Positions 29,726-39,198 of a stretch of DNA of 64,000 bases are shown piece after piece. The position numbers and the translations under genes are program-made. How positions within the stretch are numbered: position 1 is the stretch's first letter; each line of letters begins with the position of its first letter. Below the pieces are notes generated by a model that saw nothing but the letters and a program-made list of their open reading frames with translations, made no database searches and had not been told where the DNA came from. The stretch is taken from NCBI RefSeq assembly GCF_012689525.1, contig NZ_CP051516.1, positions 744,001-808,000 of the forward strand, written 5' to 3'. The stretch comes from Paraburkholderia aromaticivorans (GTDB taxonomy: Bacteria; Pseudomonadota; Gammaproteobacteria; Burkholderiales; Burkholderiaceae).

Positions 29726-30586
29726 TCAGTGCCGCGCTTCGCCCGGCGCCGCATCCTTGCCGGCTGCCGGCGGCGTTTCGTCGTCGCTACTGCGCGCCCA
29801 GAAAAACCGGTCCGGCAAATATGCCCCCATGCCCGGCCGGAACGCATTGCGCACCGCCTGATACAAATACTCTTGCGCCTCGCGCACCGCTTCAGCGGGA
29901 TCCTGCCCATTGGCCAGCAATGCGGCGATCGCCGCGCCCAGCGTATCCGTCAAGCCCATGATCCGATGGCTGCCGCGGTCCCACATGTCCTGACGCAACT
30001 GGCCGTCTTCGCTGAAGAGCGTATTGACGTGCCGGTGCGTGCCGGTTTCCGTCGACAGAATGTATTCGCAGCCTTGCGACAGCAGGTGCGAAATGGCGGC
30101 GTCGAGGCTCGGTGCTTCGGCGTCGCCGTCCGGCTGGGCGAGCGCGAGCAGCGTGGCCGAATCGGCGACCAGCAACGTGGTTTGCGGCGCGAGCAGGTCG
30201 GCGATCGCTTCGCGCAGTTCGTCGGCGGACAGCACGTGCTCGTCGTCGAGCGTGAAATCGGGGGCGAGAATCAGTGGAATGTCGTCGTAATCGGCGACGA
30301 CTTCCGCAATCGCACTCACCACTTCCGCGCGGGTGCAGGCGCCGACCTTGAACGCGGCGATCGGCATGTCTTCGAGCAGCATCCGAGCCTGGGTCGCGAC
30401 TACTTCCGGGTCGAGCCCGGTGACTTCGTCGCAACTCGCCGAGTCGCGCACGGTGTAGCCCGTGAGCACGGAGACGCCATGACAGCCCATGCTGGCAAGG
30501 GTCATCAGGTCGGCTTGCAGGCCGGACCCGCCGGTGGGATCGGAAAGGCCGAAGGTGAGGACGATCGGAGGCGTGTCGCTGGGCAT
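29726..30586 (-). CDS. thiD: ThiD-like hydroxymethylpyrimidine/phosphomethylpyrimidine kinase
   Basis: A 286-residue ribokinase-fold enzyme. The N-terminal FGLSDPTGGSGLQADL (about 12-27) matches the ThiD G-x-D-x-x-G-x-x-G motif, and GLTDTLGAAIAALLANG (about 215-231) the anion-hole motif with the catalytic Asp. Canonical ThiD has a TAxTxQNT segment after the first motif; here it reads LTGYTVRDSAS, so the pyrimidine pocket is altered. The C-terminus has a charged tail of about 20 residues. Monocistronic and convergent with groESL. The thiamine-salvage role is likely but not certain. Confidence 0.8.
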   Translation of the reverse strand: MPSDTPPIVLTFGLSDPTGGSGLQADLMTLASMGCHGVSVLTGYTVRDSASCDEVTGLDPEVVATQARMLLEDMPIAAFKVGACTRAEVVSAIAEVVADYDDIPLILAPDFTLDDEHVLSADELREAIADLLAPQTTLLVADSATLLALAQPDGDAEAPSLDAAISHLLSQGCEYILSTETGTHRHVNTLFSEDGQLRQDMWDRGSHRIMGLTDTLGAAIAALLANGQDPAEAVREAQEYLYQAVRNAFRPGMGAYLPDRFFWARSSDDETPPAAGKDAAPGEARH

Positions 30587-30876
30587 GAAGATTGACAGAA
30601 AGGAGCAAAATTTAGGCGCAGAGAGTGCGCAATCGGCTCAATTATGCGGCCTAAACCGTCGCGAGGGCGTTTTTTCGCATCTCGCGATGCATTGCAGCAA
30701 GCAAGCCGTGGGCGGCGCGCGGCATGGCGCCGCAACCACCGTGCCGGCCGACACAAACGGCATAGCCAAAGGCCGTCGCACGCTACGATTGCGCGTTTCT
30801 GATTGCTAGGCATTGGGGCAGCAACACGGTACCATCATGGCTCCCGTTTCCACGGACTCTACGACGCGACACAAGA

Positions 30877-31047
30877 ATGGAATATCAAAGCTGGATGTGC
30901 CTGATTTGCGGCTGGATTTACGACGAAGAAGCCGGTTTGCCGGACGAAGGCATTGCGCCGGGCACCCGCTGGGAAGACGTCCCCATTAACTGGACCTGCC
31001 CGGAGTGCGGCGCGCGTAAGGAGGATTTCGAGATGGTCCAGATCTGA
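30877..31047 (+). CDS. rubA: rubredoxin
   Basis: A 56-residue rubredoxin with the two iron-binding knuckles CLICGWIYDEEAG and CPECGARKEDFEM, and the W/Y/P residues that pack around the Fe(Cys)4 site. It is an electron carrier, in beta-proteobacteria often linked to redox stress or alkane oxidation. It starts at ATG 30877 and ends FEMVQI, as is usual in Burkholderiaceae. Relatives commonly have a pilus-chemotaxis cluster (pilG onwards) downstream; here only the gene at 31317 follows. Confidence 0.95.
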   Translation: MEYQSWMCLICGWIYDEEAGLPDEGIAPGTRWEDVPINWTCPECGARKEDFEMVQI

Positions 31048-31316
31048 AGTCCGGGAGTAGCCGGCATGCCGGCTGCGGGCCCGTCCCGCATGTCCCCGGC
31101 ACGGCGTTGGCATGGTGTTTCGCAGCCGGCGTGACGCGCCGGATCGAACGCACCCGGTGCGCTCTGAAGTTTGCCCCAACGCGTCGATGCGGAGCGTCCT
31201 CGGCCGCGCCGTGTCGCAACGTTAGTCTGTCATTGTCCTGTCGCCGGTTCGCGCGTTAGCCGATCAGTCTGCGTGCGGTGCGAGGCGACGGCCCGTCAGC
31301 TTCGTGTCGCCTGCCC

Positions 31317-32729
31317 ATGACTCTTCAATCCGCTGCACCCGTTTCCTTCGATGCCTTGCCGAATCCGCGCGGCGGCGCCGTCCGTCCCGCCGAGCTTGCG
31401 CTGGCTGAGGCGCTGCTGGCATTCGAACAGCACAGCGAGAGCACGTCGGCGTTGCTGCGGGCGTCACACGCACTGCGCGGAGCCGGCTGGCTGAGCGCAC
31501 AGCGCTTCGCTGACGCGCTGATGCGGCTGTCGCCGCTCGCGGAGGGCGACCCGGCCGACGCGGTCAACGCTCGGCCGGTGTTCGGCGCGGCCTTGCGCGA
31601 CTTCCGCGCCGCGCTCGAGCGTCACAATCTGCGCGAGCTGTCCTGTTCGCCCGTGCTGTTCAATCATTACCGGGCGCTCTGCGCGCATTTGTCCGAGCAC
31701 ACGCCCGGTTCCACCGTCGCGTTCGAAGATCTCGCGCTGACCGCGCGGCCGGTGCCGCCGGTCTCGCTGCACGCGCAGTCCGCCGATCAACTGGCGCATC
31801 TGCGGGCGCGCTATGAGCGCGCGCTGCTGCCGGTGTTGCGCTCGCAGGTCGATACCGGCAGTGCGGCGGCGCTGGCCGTCACCAACGCGGCGCTCGACGA
31901 ACTGGACGCCGTTTTCAGCGAACTCACCGGACCCGACCCCTACGATTTCTGGCGCCTCGCCAAGGCTTGCGCCAAGGCATTGCGGATCAGCGGCCGCGCC
32001 ACGGGGGAAACCGACGCGCGGCGTTTTTACGCTCGTTGCAACCTCGCGCTCGCCGATCATGCGCGCGGCATCGAGCTGGCGCCGCGTTCACTCGTGCGCG
32101 CGACGCTTGCGCTGCTGTGGCGCGACTACGCGTTGTTCGGCGCCGCCGCGGAAGACGCCGACCAGGTGGAAGTGCTGCACGACTACGGCCTGACCGTCGA
32201 CTGGCACGTGGCGGGCACCCAGGCATCCGAAATGCTTTGGGAAGCGGGCGCCGTGCAGGCCCAGGCGATCAGCGCCAGCCGTGGCGCATTGACGCGAGAG
32301 TTGGGCGTGCTGGCCGTCAATGCGAACGCCTACGAAGATTTCCTGCAAACGGCGGATGCGTCGATCTCCGCGTTGACCGAGCATGCCCGTGCGGCCGACC
32401 AGCCGGAGAAAGCCGATCCTAGCGAAGCGCTGCAAGCTGGCGATGCCGCCTACCGGCTCGGCTCCGCCGCGTGCGCGCTGGGCCTCGGCCACGTGGCGCT
32501 GCTGGCCGATGCGCTGGGGCTCGCGTGGCGCCGTCGCGCGCATGCCGGCGTATCGACGCCTGCGGTGCGCGCGCACGTGATCGTCGGCGCACCGGCGGCG
32601 AGCACGCTCGAGCAGGCCGCCGAGGCCTTGCGTGCCACGCTGCACAAAGTCGCCGCGGGCGTCGCGCCGCCCGGCGGTAACACCGCGCTGGCCGCCTTGA
32701 CGCGTTCGATCGAGCAGGGCGGCGCGTGA
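31317..32729 (+). CDS. probable FimL/ChpA-N-like scaffold protein
   Basis: A 470-residue Ala/Leu-rich, all-helical soluble protein. Segments such as LLAFEQHSESTSALLRASHALRGAGWLS resemble the degenerate histidine-phosphotransfer domains in the N-terminal part of ChpA and in FimL, which organise type IV pilus signalling. The His/Lys phosphotransfer signature is not intact, as in FimL. The rubredoxin gene next door often borders pil-chp genes in relatives, which supports the idea. The ATG at 31317 lacks a strong ribosome site. The family assignment is tentative; the coding nature is clear from length and composition. Confidence 0.6.
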   Translation: MTLQSAAPVSFDALPNPRGGAVRPAELALAEALLAFEQHSESTSALLRASHALRGAGWLSAQRFADALMRLSPLAEGDPADAVNARPVFGAALRDFRAALERHNLRELSCSPVLFNHYRALCAHLSEHTPGSTVAFEDLALTARPVPPVSLHAQSADQLAHLRARYERALLPVLRSQVDTGSAAALAVTNAALDELDAVFSELTGPDPYDFWRLAKACAKALRISGRATGETDARRFYARCNLALADHARGIELAPRSLVRATLALLWRDYALFGAAAEDADQVEVLHDYGLTVDWHVAGTQASEMLWEAGAVQAQAISASRGALTRELGVLAVNANAYEDFLQTADASISALTEHARAADQPEKADPSEALQAGDAAYRLGSAACALGLGHVALLADALGLAWRRRAHAGVSTPAVRAHVIVGAPAASTLEQAAEALRATLHKVAAGVAPPGGNTALAALTRSIEQGGA

Positions 32730-32985
32730 GCGATCTGCGCGGCAGGTTCTTTGGCGCGTCGGCCCGTCTGTCAGCCGGCCACAACGGGCCGCAGTGACGC
32801 GACGCGGCCGCACGCAACAGGCGTGCCGCGAAACACCGCGAACCTGCACCGTGGCGAGCGCCCGCGTGCGTGATAGAGTGCAACTTGAATCGCCGTCGAT
32901 GGCTCGCGGCACGCTTCATGGCACACATCGCGGTTCCACGCTCAAAGCCCCGCCATCCTGCATCGTCTTTGCTAAAATCCGAACT

Positions 32986-33564
32986 ATGTCCAAGAGTACC
33001 GATCGCATCAATCTGACCAACCAGTTCCTGATCGCCATGCCGAACATGGCGGATCCGACGTTTTCAGGAACGGTGGTCTACCTTTGCGATCACAGCGAGC
33101 GCGGTGCGCTCGGCCTCGTGATCAACCGGCCGACCGACATCGACCTGCAGGCGCTCTTCAGTCGCATCGATCTCAAGCTCGAGATCGAGCCCCTTCTCCA
33201 TGTGCCCGTCTATTTCGGCGGCCCGGTGCAAACCGAGCGCGGCTTCGTGCTGCACGATCCGAAAGACGGCAACGCGTACACGTCGTCCATGTCGGTGCCG
33301 GGCGGTCTCGAGATGACCACCTCGAAAGACGTGCTCGAAGCCGTGGCGAGCGGCACGGGTCCCGAGCGTTTCCTCCTCACGCTCGGCCATGCCGGCTGGG
33401 GCGCGGGTCAGCTCGAAGAAGAGATTTCGAAGAACGGCTGGCTGACGGTCGAAGCCGACCCGAAAATCGTCTTCGACGTGCCTGCCGAAGAACGTCTGGA
33501 AGCCGCGCTGGCGTTGCTCGGCATCAACCTGTCCATGCTGTCAGGCGAGGCGGGTCACGCATGA
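32986..33564 (+). CDS. yqgE: YqgE/AlgH family protein
   Basis: A 192-residue UPF0301 protein: [40 protein letters not shown] is split across the typical first 60 residues, then [17 protein letters not shown] and [15 protein letters not shown]. Its function in the cell is not firmly known, but the gene is nearly always beside ruvX. ATG 32986 gives the conserved N-terminus; an open frame upstream has no homology. The stop overlaps ruvX (ATGA). Confidence 0.93.
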   Translation: MSKSTDRINLTNQFLIAMPNMADPTFSGTVVYLCDHSERGALGLVINRPTDIDLQALFSRIDLKLEIEPLLHVPVYFGGPVQTERGFVLHDPKDGNAYTSSMSVPGGLEMTTSKDVLEAVASGTGPERFLLTLGHAGWGAGQLEEEISKNGWLTVEADPKIVFDVPAEERLEAALALLGINLSMLSGEAGHA

Positions 33565-34001
33565 GCCTGCCGGCCGGACGTGAGGCGACGCTGCTTGCGT
33601 TCGACTACGGTGAAAAACGCATCGGCGTGGCGGTCGGCAATTCGCTGACCCGTCGCGCGCGGCCGCTCGTGATCGTGCAGAACCGCAGCCGCGAATATCG
33701 GTTCGAGGCGGTCGGCAAGCTGATCGCGGAGTGGAAGCCGAACGCGCTCGTGGTCGGCCTGCCACTGCATCCGGACGGCACGCCGCACGAAATGACGCAA
33801 CTCGCGAAGCGCTTCGGCAATCAGCTGAATGGCCGCTTCAATCTGCCGGTCACGTGGATCGACGAACGCTATTCGTCGGTCGAGGCGAAGGCGGAAATCC
33901 GCGCCGGTAACGGCCGCGCCGACATGCTCGACGCCGAAGCCGCCAGCATCATCCTCCAGCAATATCTAGACGGACTTTCCGACGATCATGAGTTCCATTG
34001 A
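33561..34001 (+). CDS. ruvX: RuvX/YqgF Holliday-junction resolvase-like nuclease
   Basis: A 146-residue RNase H-fold protein: first acidic strand [17 protein letters not shown], then [22 protein letters not shown] and D in [16 protein letters not shown] complete the active site. It acts in 16S rRNA 5' maturation and/or junction resolution. It overlaps yqgE by 4 bases and pyrR by 14 bases, so yqgE-ruvX-pyrR form a tight operon. Confidence 0.93.
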   Translation: MSLPAGREATLLAFDYGEKRIGVAVGNSLTRRARPLVIVQNRSREYRFEAVGKLIAEWKPNALVVGLPLHPDGTPHEMTQLAKRFGNQLNGRFNLPVTWIDERYSSVEAKAEIRAGNGRADMLDAEAASIILQQYLDGLSDDHEFH

Positions 34002-34527
34002 CGCCGAAGCGCTTTATCGCGCGCTGCTCGACCAGATTCGCGCGGTGTATGGCGACCAGTTCGGCGCCGGGCAAAACGGCGCCGAGGGCGCAGTGCTGGC
34101 CGGCATCTACAGTGGCGGCGCGTGGCTTGCCGAACGGCTGGCACGCGACCTGAACCTGCCGAGCTTCGGCGTGGTGAACGTGGCGCTGCATCGCGACGAT
34201 TACGCGAAAAAAGGCCTGCACTCGCAGGCGAGCCCGACTTCGCTGCCGTTTTCGGTCGATGGCCGTCGTATCGTGCTGGTCGACGACGTGCTGTACACCG
34301 GCCGCACGATCCGCGCGGCCCTGAACGAGCTGTACGACTATGGCCGTCCGGCATCGGTCGAACTGGCGGTGCTCGCCGATCGCGGCGGGCGTGAATTGCC
34401 GGTGGCGGCGCGCTTTGTCGGCGGCGTGGTGAACATTCCCGCCGACGCCACGCTCGTCTTGGCCCGTTCGGACAGCGCGCAGGACCAGCCGCGTTTCACT
34501 TTTCACACTGAAGCACGCGTCGATTGA
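33988..34527 (+). CDS. pyrR: PyrR bifunctional regulator/uracil phosphoribosyltransferase family
   Basis: A 179-residue type I phosphoribosyltransferase with the PRPP loop [20 protein letters not shown] (about 90-110). In Gram-positives PyrR binds pyr mRNA; in proteobacteria the regulatory role is less clear. It directly precedes pyrB. No PyrR-type RNA anti-terminator fold was identified in the 194 bases between pyrR and pyrB. Confidence 0.9.
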   Translation: MSSIDAEALYRALLDQIRAVYGDQFGAGQNGAEGAVLAGIYSGGAWLAERLARDLNLPSFGVVNVALHRDDYAKKGLHSQASPTSLPFSVDGRRIVLVDDVLYTGRTIRAALNELYDYGRPASVELAVLADRGGRELPVAARFVGGVVNIPADATLVLARSDSAQDQPRFTFHTEARVD

Positions 34528-34721
34528 ACACGGCACGATGCGCCACGTGTGCATCGAACCCGCCGCAATCGACGCATCGCATTGAGCCATCACACGCCAC
34601 GCATCAAAGAATTTTCGAGCCGTTTGTCGCCGCTAAACGCGCGAAGGCCGGCTTGGCATCGTCACACGCAGTCCGCATCGACACCGATCACGTTGAAGCC
34701 CGTATTTGAAGCAGGTACACC

Positions 34722-35747
34722 ATGAACACCGCTACCCAAGCTCCCAAGGATTCCGCGGATAGCGCCACCGAGCGCTTCCGTTATGGCTTCCTCAAGGGCA
34801 ACCCGCAGCTCACGAAAAACGGCGAGCTCAAACATCTGTTGTCGATCGAGGGCTTGCCGAAGGCGATCGTCAATCACATTCTCGATACCGCCGACCAGTT
34901 CGTCAGCGTGACCGATCGCGAAGTGAAGAAGGTGCCGCTGTTGCGCGGCAAGTCGGTGTTCAACCTGTTCTTCGAGAACTCGACGCGCACCCGCACCACC
35001 TTCGAGATCGCCGCGACGCGTCTGTCGGCGGACGTGCTGAATCTGAACATCAACGCGTCGTCGACGAGCAAGGGCGAGTCGCTGCTCGACACGATCAACA
35101 ACCTCTCGGCGATGCATGCCGATATGTTCGTCGTGCGCCATGCATCGAGTGGCGCGCCTTATCTGATCGCCCAGCATTGCGCGCCGCACGTGCACGTGAT
35201 CAACGCCGGCGACGGCCGTCATGCGCACCCCACGCAGGGGCTGCTCGACATGTACACGATCCGCCACTACAAGAAGGACTTCACGAAGCTGCGCGTGGCG
35301 ATCGTCGGCGACATTCTGCATTCGCGGGTTGCGCGCTCCGACATTCACGCGCTGACCACGCTCGGCGTGCCGGAAGTGCGCGCGATCGGTCCGCGCACGC
35401 TATTGCCGGGCGGCCTGGAACAGATGGGCGTGCGCGTGTTTCACAACCTCGACGAAGGCCTGAAGGACGTCGACGTGATCATCATGCTGCGTCTGCAGAA
35501 CGAACGGATGAGCGGCGCATTGCTGCCCTCGGCGCAGGAGTATTTCAAGAGTTGGGGCTTGACGCCGGAGCGTCTCGCGCTCGCCGCGCCCGACGCGATC
35601 GTGATGCATCCGGGTCCGATGAATCGCGGCGTCGAAATCGATTCGCAAGTGGCCGACGGTCCGCAGTCGGTGATTCTGAACCAGGTGACTTTCGGTATCG
35701 CGGTGCGCATGGCGGTGATGGGGATCGTCGTGGGCAATCACGATTGA
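34722..35747 (+). CDS. pyrB: aspartate carbamoyltransferase catalytic subunit
   Basis: A 341-residue transcarbamylase. The carbamoyl-phosphate motif [12 protein letters not shown], the [13 protein letters not shown] segment, [13 protein letters not shown] and [11 protein letters not shown] are all intact. It makes carbamoyl aspartate, the first committed step of pyrimidine synthesis. It has an N-terminal extension of about 25 residues, as in the class of ATCases that form a 1:1 complex with an inactive dihydroorotase homologue, and exactly such a gene follows. Confidence 0.95.
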   Translation: MNTATQAPKDSADSATERFRYGFLKGNPQLTKNGELKHLLSIEGLPKAIVNHILDTADQFVSVTDREVKKVPLLRGKSVFNLFFENSTRTRTTFEIAATRLSADVLNLNINASSTSKGESLLDTINNLSAMHADMFVVRHASSGAPYLIAQHCAPHVHVINAGDGRHAHPTQGLLDMYTIRHYKKDFTKLRVAIVGDILHSRVARSDIHALTTLGVPEVRAIGPRTLLPGGLEQMGVRVFHNLDEGLKDVDVIIMLRLQNERMSGALLPSAQEYFKSWGLTPERLALAAPDAIVMHPGPMNRGVEIDSQVADGPQSVILNQVTFGIAVRMAVMGIVVGNHD

Positions 35748-35853
35748 TCTTGCCGACGTCGAGCGTCATGGCGCCGCGTCACCCAACAGCACATTGCGAA
35801 CACGCAACGCGTAAGCGAAATCTGGCTGAACTCAGCTGAACATAAGGCAGCGC

Positions 35854-37134
35854 ATGAAGATTCATATTCAAGGCGGCACGCTGATCGATCCGGTAGCGGG
35901 CACCGAACAGCAGCAGGACATTTTTATCGAAGCGGGCAAGATCGTCGCCATCGGCAACGCGCCCGCGGATTTCAACGCGGCGAAGACGATCGACGCCAAA
36001 GGCCTCTGTGTCGTGCCGGGTCTGGTCGATCTGTCCGCGCGGTTGCGCGAGCCGGGCTACGAACACAAGGCGACGCTCGAATCCGAAATGGCCGCCGCGC
36101 TCGCGGGCGGCGTGACGAGCCTCGTCTGTCCGCCGGACACCGATCCGACGCTCGATGAACCGGGCCTCGTCGAGATGCTCAAGTTCCGCGCGCGCAATCT
36201 GAACCAGGCGCATGTGTATCCGCTCGGCGCGCTGACGGTCGGCCTCAAGGGGCAGGTCATCACCGAGATGGTCGAGCTGACCGAAGCGGGCTGCATCGGC
36301 TTTTCGCAGGCCGACGTGCCGGTGGTCGATACCCAGGTGCTGATGCGCGCGCTGCAATACGCGAACACCTACGGCTATACCGTGTGGCTGCGTCCGGTGG
36401 ACGCCTATCTTGGCAAGGGCGGCGTGGCCGCGAGCGGCGCGCTGGCGTCGCGGCTGGGGTTGTCGGGCGTGCCGGTGTCGGCGGAAACCATCGCGCTGCA
36501 CACCATTTTCGAGTTGGTGCGCGTGACCGGAACGCGGGTGCATCTGTCGCACGTGTCGTCGGCGGCGGGCATTGAGTTGATGCGCGCGGCGAAGGCTGAA
36601 GGCTTGCCGGTGTCGTGCGACGTCACCGTGAATCACGTGCATCTGATCGACCTCGACATCGGCTACTTCGACGCGCAGTTCCGCCTCGATCCGCCGCTGC
36701 GTCAACAGCGCGATCGCGACGCGATTCGCGCGGGTCTGGTCGACGGCACGATCGACGCGATCTGCTCCGACCACACGCCGGTCGACGACGACGAAAAGCT
36801 GCTGCCGTTCGCCGAGGCCACACCTGGCGCGACCGGGCTGGAGCTGTTCCTGTCGCTGACGGTGAAGTGGGCCGACGAAGCAGGCGTGCCGCTCGCCAAG
36901 GCGCTGAACCGCGTCACCACGGCGCCGGCCGACGTGCTCAAACTCGAAACGGCCGGCCGCATCGCCGTGGGCGGCGTGGCCGATCTCTGCGTGTTCGACC
37001 GCAACGCGCATTGGCGCGTCGAGCCGCGTGCGTTGAAGAGCCAAGGGCACAACACGCCGTTCCTCGGCTACGAACTGCCGGCGCGCGTGCGTGCGACCAT
37101 CGTGTCCGGGCACGTCGCATTCGAACAGCGCTGA
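35854..37134 (+). CDS. pyrC': non-catalytic dihydroorotase homologue (PyrC'/PyrX type)
   Basis: A 426-residue class-I dihydroorotase fold that lacks zinc ligands. The first motif reads DLSARLREPGYEHKA where active enzymes have D-x-H-x-H-x-REPG, and the late motif is SDHTPVDDDEK instead of DHAPH. Known PyrC' proteins with these losses serve as a structural partner of PyrB in Pseudomonas-type ATCase. With pyrB 106 bases upstream, the same role is likely here; the active dihydroorotase must be elsewhere. Many databases call this gene plain pyrC. Confidence 0.88.
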   Translation: MKIHIQGGTLIDPVAGTEQQQDIFIEAGKIVAIGNAPADFNAAKTIDAKGLCVVPGLVDLSARLREPGYEHKATLESEMAAALAGGVTSLVCPPDTDPTLDEPGLVEMLKFRARNLNQAHVYPLGALTVGLKGQVITEMVELTEAGCIGFSQADVPVVDTQVLMRALQYANTYGYTVWLRPVDAYLGKGGVAASGALASRLGLSGVPVSAETIALHTIFELVRVTGTRVHLSHVSSAAGIELMRAAKAEGLPVSCDVTVNHVHLIDLDIGYFDAQFRLDPPLRQQRDRDAIRAGLVDGTIDAICSDHTPVDDDEKLLPFAEATPGATGLELFLSLTVKWADEAGVPLAKALNRVTTAPADVLKLETAGRIAVGGVADLCVFDRNAHWRVEPRALKSQGHNTPFLGYELPARVRATIVSGHVAFEQR

Positions 37135-37143
37135 TCGCCGTGG

Positions 37144-37203
37144 CATTGGCCCACTCATTGGCTCGCTCATCGGCCGGTTCATTGGCCAGTTCATTGGCCC
37201 AAT
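37144..37203 (+). repeat. 12-bp minisatellite, five copies
   Basis: Five tandem copies of cattggcc-xx-(c/t)t (37144, 37156, 37168, 37180, 37192), each differing by 1-3 bases, lie between pyrC' and plsC and end 16 bases before the plsC start. In one frame they would encode a repeated IG-x-L/F unit. Length variation here could change spacing upstream of plsC. Confidence 0.85.
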
Positions 37204-37219
37204 CAGGAACGCTCCGACC

Positions 37220-38065
37220 ATGAAGCTCGCGTTACGCAAGGCCCGTCTCGTCGTTCATCTGCTGCACGGCATGTGGATCGTGGCGACGCGCTTTCCCAAA
37301 GCCAGCGCCGAGGTGCGTCACACGCTCAATCGGGAATGGTCGCTGAAGATGTTGCGCCTGTGCGGCATGCGGCTCGTCGTGCATAACGACAGCGCGCGGC
37401 TCGATCGCGGCGCACTGGTGGTCGCCAATCACATCTCGTGGATCGACATCTATGTGATCAACGCGTGGCGGCCCACGCCGTTTGTCTCGAAGGCCGAGAT
37501 CCGGCAATGGCCGGTGGTCGGCTGGCTCGCACAGCAGCTGGACACGGTGTTCATTCAGCGCGAAAGGCGCAGCGACGCGAAGCGGATCATGCATGAATTG
37601 TCCGACCGCCTGGGCGCGGGCGAACTGATGTGCGTGTTTCCCGAGGGCACCACGTCCAACGGGCTCGCATTGCTGCCGTTTCACGCGAACATGTTTCAGG
37701 CGGCCGTGTCGGCGTCGGCGCCGGTGCAGCCGCTGTGCATGATGTATGAGGACGCGCAGGGCCGGCAATCCACCGCGCCTGCTTATATCGACGATCTGTC
37801 GCTCGCCGATTCGCTGAATCTGCTGCTGGGCGGCGGACCGCTCACCGCACATATCTATGTCTGCGCACCGCTCGCGCCAGGCGCGGACCGGCGCACACTG
37901 GCGGCGGAAGCGGAAGGCGTGATTGCGGCCGCATTGCGGGAGATGCAAAGCGGCGCCGCGATGACCGGTGCGGTGATGGCGGAGCGGGCCGTCACATCCG
38001 CCGCCGTGGCAACACTGATCGAAGAACCGGTCGATCAGGTCGACCGGTCAGGACGTTCGGCCTGA
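37220..38065 (+). CDS. plsC: 1-acyl-sn-glycerol-3-phosphate acyltransferase
   Basis: A 281-residue PlsC-family membrane acyltransferase of phospholipid synthesis. The catalytic H-x4-D box is NHISWIDIY (about 71-79) and the phosphate-binding box is FPEGTTSNG (about 142-150). An N-terminal amphipathic/hydrophobic helix anchors it. ATG at 37220 is the first Met before family homology; the 12-bp repeat array lies upstream. The last 25 residues are Ala/Val-rich and variable. Confidence 0.88.
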   Translation: MKLALRKARLVVHLLHGMWIVATRFPKASAEVRHTLNREWSLKMLRLCGMRLVVHNDSARLDRGALVVANHISWIDIYVINAWRPTPFVSKAEIRQWPVVGWLAQQLDTVFIQRERRSDAKRIMHELSDRLGAGELMCVFPEGTTSNGLALLPFHANMFQAAVSASAPVQPLCMMYEDAQGRQSTAPAYIDDLSLADSLNLLLGGGPLTAHIYVCAPLAPGADRRTLAAEAEGVIAAALREMQSGAAMTGAVMAERAVTSAAVATLIEEPVDQVDRSGRSA

Positions 38066-38097
38066 AATTCGGCCCTGGAATTCGGTCAAAGGTCGAT

Positions 38098-38114
38098 CCC
38101 AGCGTGTGGCTGGG
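38098..38114. terminator. short hairpin between convergent plsC and apaH
   Basis: cccagc-gtgtg-gctggg in the 62-base gap between the two stops. A 6-bp GC stem without a T-run; possibly a weak bidirectional terminator. Confidence 0.3.
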
Positions 38115-38127
38115 TCGCCGCGGCTGG

Positions 38128-39006
38128 TTAGTTGCCGCCGCCCGCCGCGCGACAGTTCTCACAATCAACTTGCGTCAGCGTGCGCTCCGCGGGCTTTTGC
38201 GCGAGACGCACGGCGGACAGCTGTTCGCCCCACACGCAGCCTGAGTCGAGGCCGATCAGGTTGTCACGCAGAATCAGGCCGAGCGCGGCCCAATGACCGA
38301 ACACCACGGTCACGTCGGCGGTCTTGCGCGACGGTACTTCGAACCACGGCATGCAACCCGGCGGCGCCGCATTCAGGCCGCCGCTGCTGCTGAAATCCAT
38401 GGCGCCCTCGGCGTTGCAGAAGCGGATGCGCGTCAACGCGCTGCACGTCAAACGCAGCCGCTCGATACCCTTCAGTCCCGGTTTCCAGCGGTTCGGCTCG
38501 TTGCCGTACAAACCGGCGAGCGTCTCCTGCCAGTTCGGCGCGCGCAGGGCGCGCTGCAATTCGTCGGCGAGTTCGAGCGTCAGATTCACGTCCCACTGCG
38601 GCAGCACGCCTGCATGGACCATCAGCATGCCGTTGTCGAAGTGCGCGATTGGACGGTGGCGGATCCATTCGAGCAGGTCGGCGGCGTCCGGCGCGGCGAG
38701 AATCTCGTCGATCGTGTCGCCTTTCTTCGATTTGCGAATCCCCGCCGACACCGACAGCAGATGCAGATCGTGATTGCCCAGCACCGGCACCGCCTGCTCG
38801 CCGAGCGCGATGACGTCGCGCAACGTGGCAAGCGATTCGGTGCCGCGGTTGATCAGGTCGCCCGCGAACCACAGCGGCGTGCCGGCCGGCGGCGCGGCCT
38901 TGGCCAGCAGTTGCCGGAACGGCGTGCGGCAACCTTGCAGATCGCCGAAGGCGAGCGGGAGTAGGGGCGGATCGGAGCGAGCGGAGGACGTAGTGGCGGG
39001 TGTCAT
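38128..39006 (-). CDS. apaH: diadenosine tetraphosphatase (symmetrical)
   Basis: A 292-residue metallophosphatase that splits Ap4A into two ADP. Motifs: AFGDLQGC (about residues 19-26), [20 protein letters not shown] and [11 protein letters not shown], with the late FGHWAALG. It starts at ATG 39006; an in-frame upstream TTG would add 20 unconserved residues. The first motif has Q (GDLQG) instead of the GDIHG seen in many phosphatases, usual for ApaH. The C-terminus ([11 protein letters not shown]) is longer than the E. coli enzyme. Confidence 0.9.
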   Translation of the reverse strand: MTPATTSSARSDPPLLPLAFGDLQGCRTPFRQLLAKAAPPAGTPLWFAGDLINRGTESLATLRDVIALGEQAVPVLGNHDLHLLSVSAGIRKSKKGDTIDEILAAPDAADLLEWIRHRPIAHFDNGMLMVHAGVLPQWDVNLTLELADELQRALRAPNWQETLAGLYGNEPNRWKPGLKGIERLRLTCSALTRIRFCNAEGAMDFSSSGGLNAAPPGCMPWFEVPSRKTADVTVVFGHWAALGLILRDNLIGLDSGCVWGEQLSAVRLAQKPAERTLTQVDCENCRAAGGGN

Positions 39007-39198
39007 CAAGGAAATGAGTGCGGTTTGATACACGCTGTTACGCACGAGGCGTGCCGCGTTGGGCAATGCAACATATTAGCGTGACATAATAGCCCGTTTG
39101 CAGGGTTGATATCGGGTCAGGCGCCGCTGGCAAGCGGCTTAGCGCGGGCGCCCACGATATTGCGACACAACAGGATGACTTTCATGAACGGAGAAAGC

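Noticed and set aside
37144..37203. CRISPR-like tandem array
   Set aside because: Units are only 12 bp with no spacers; it is a minisatellite, and no cas genes are near.
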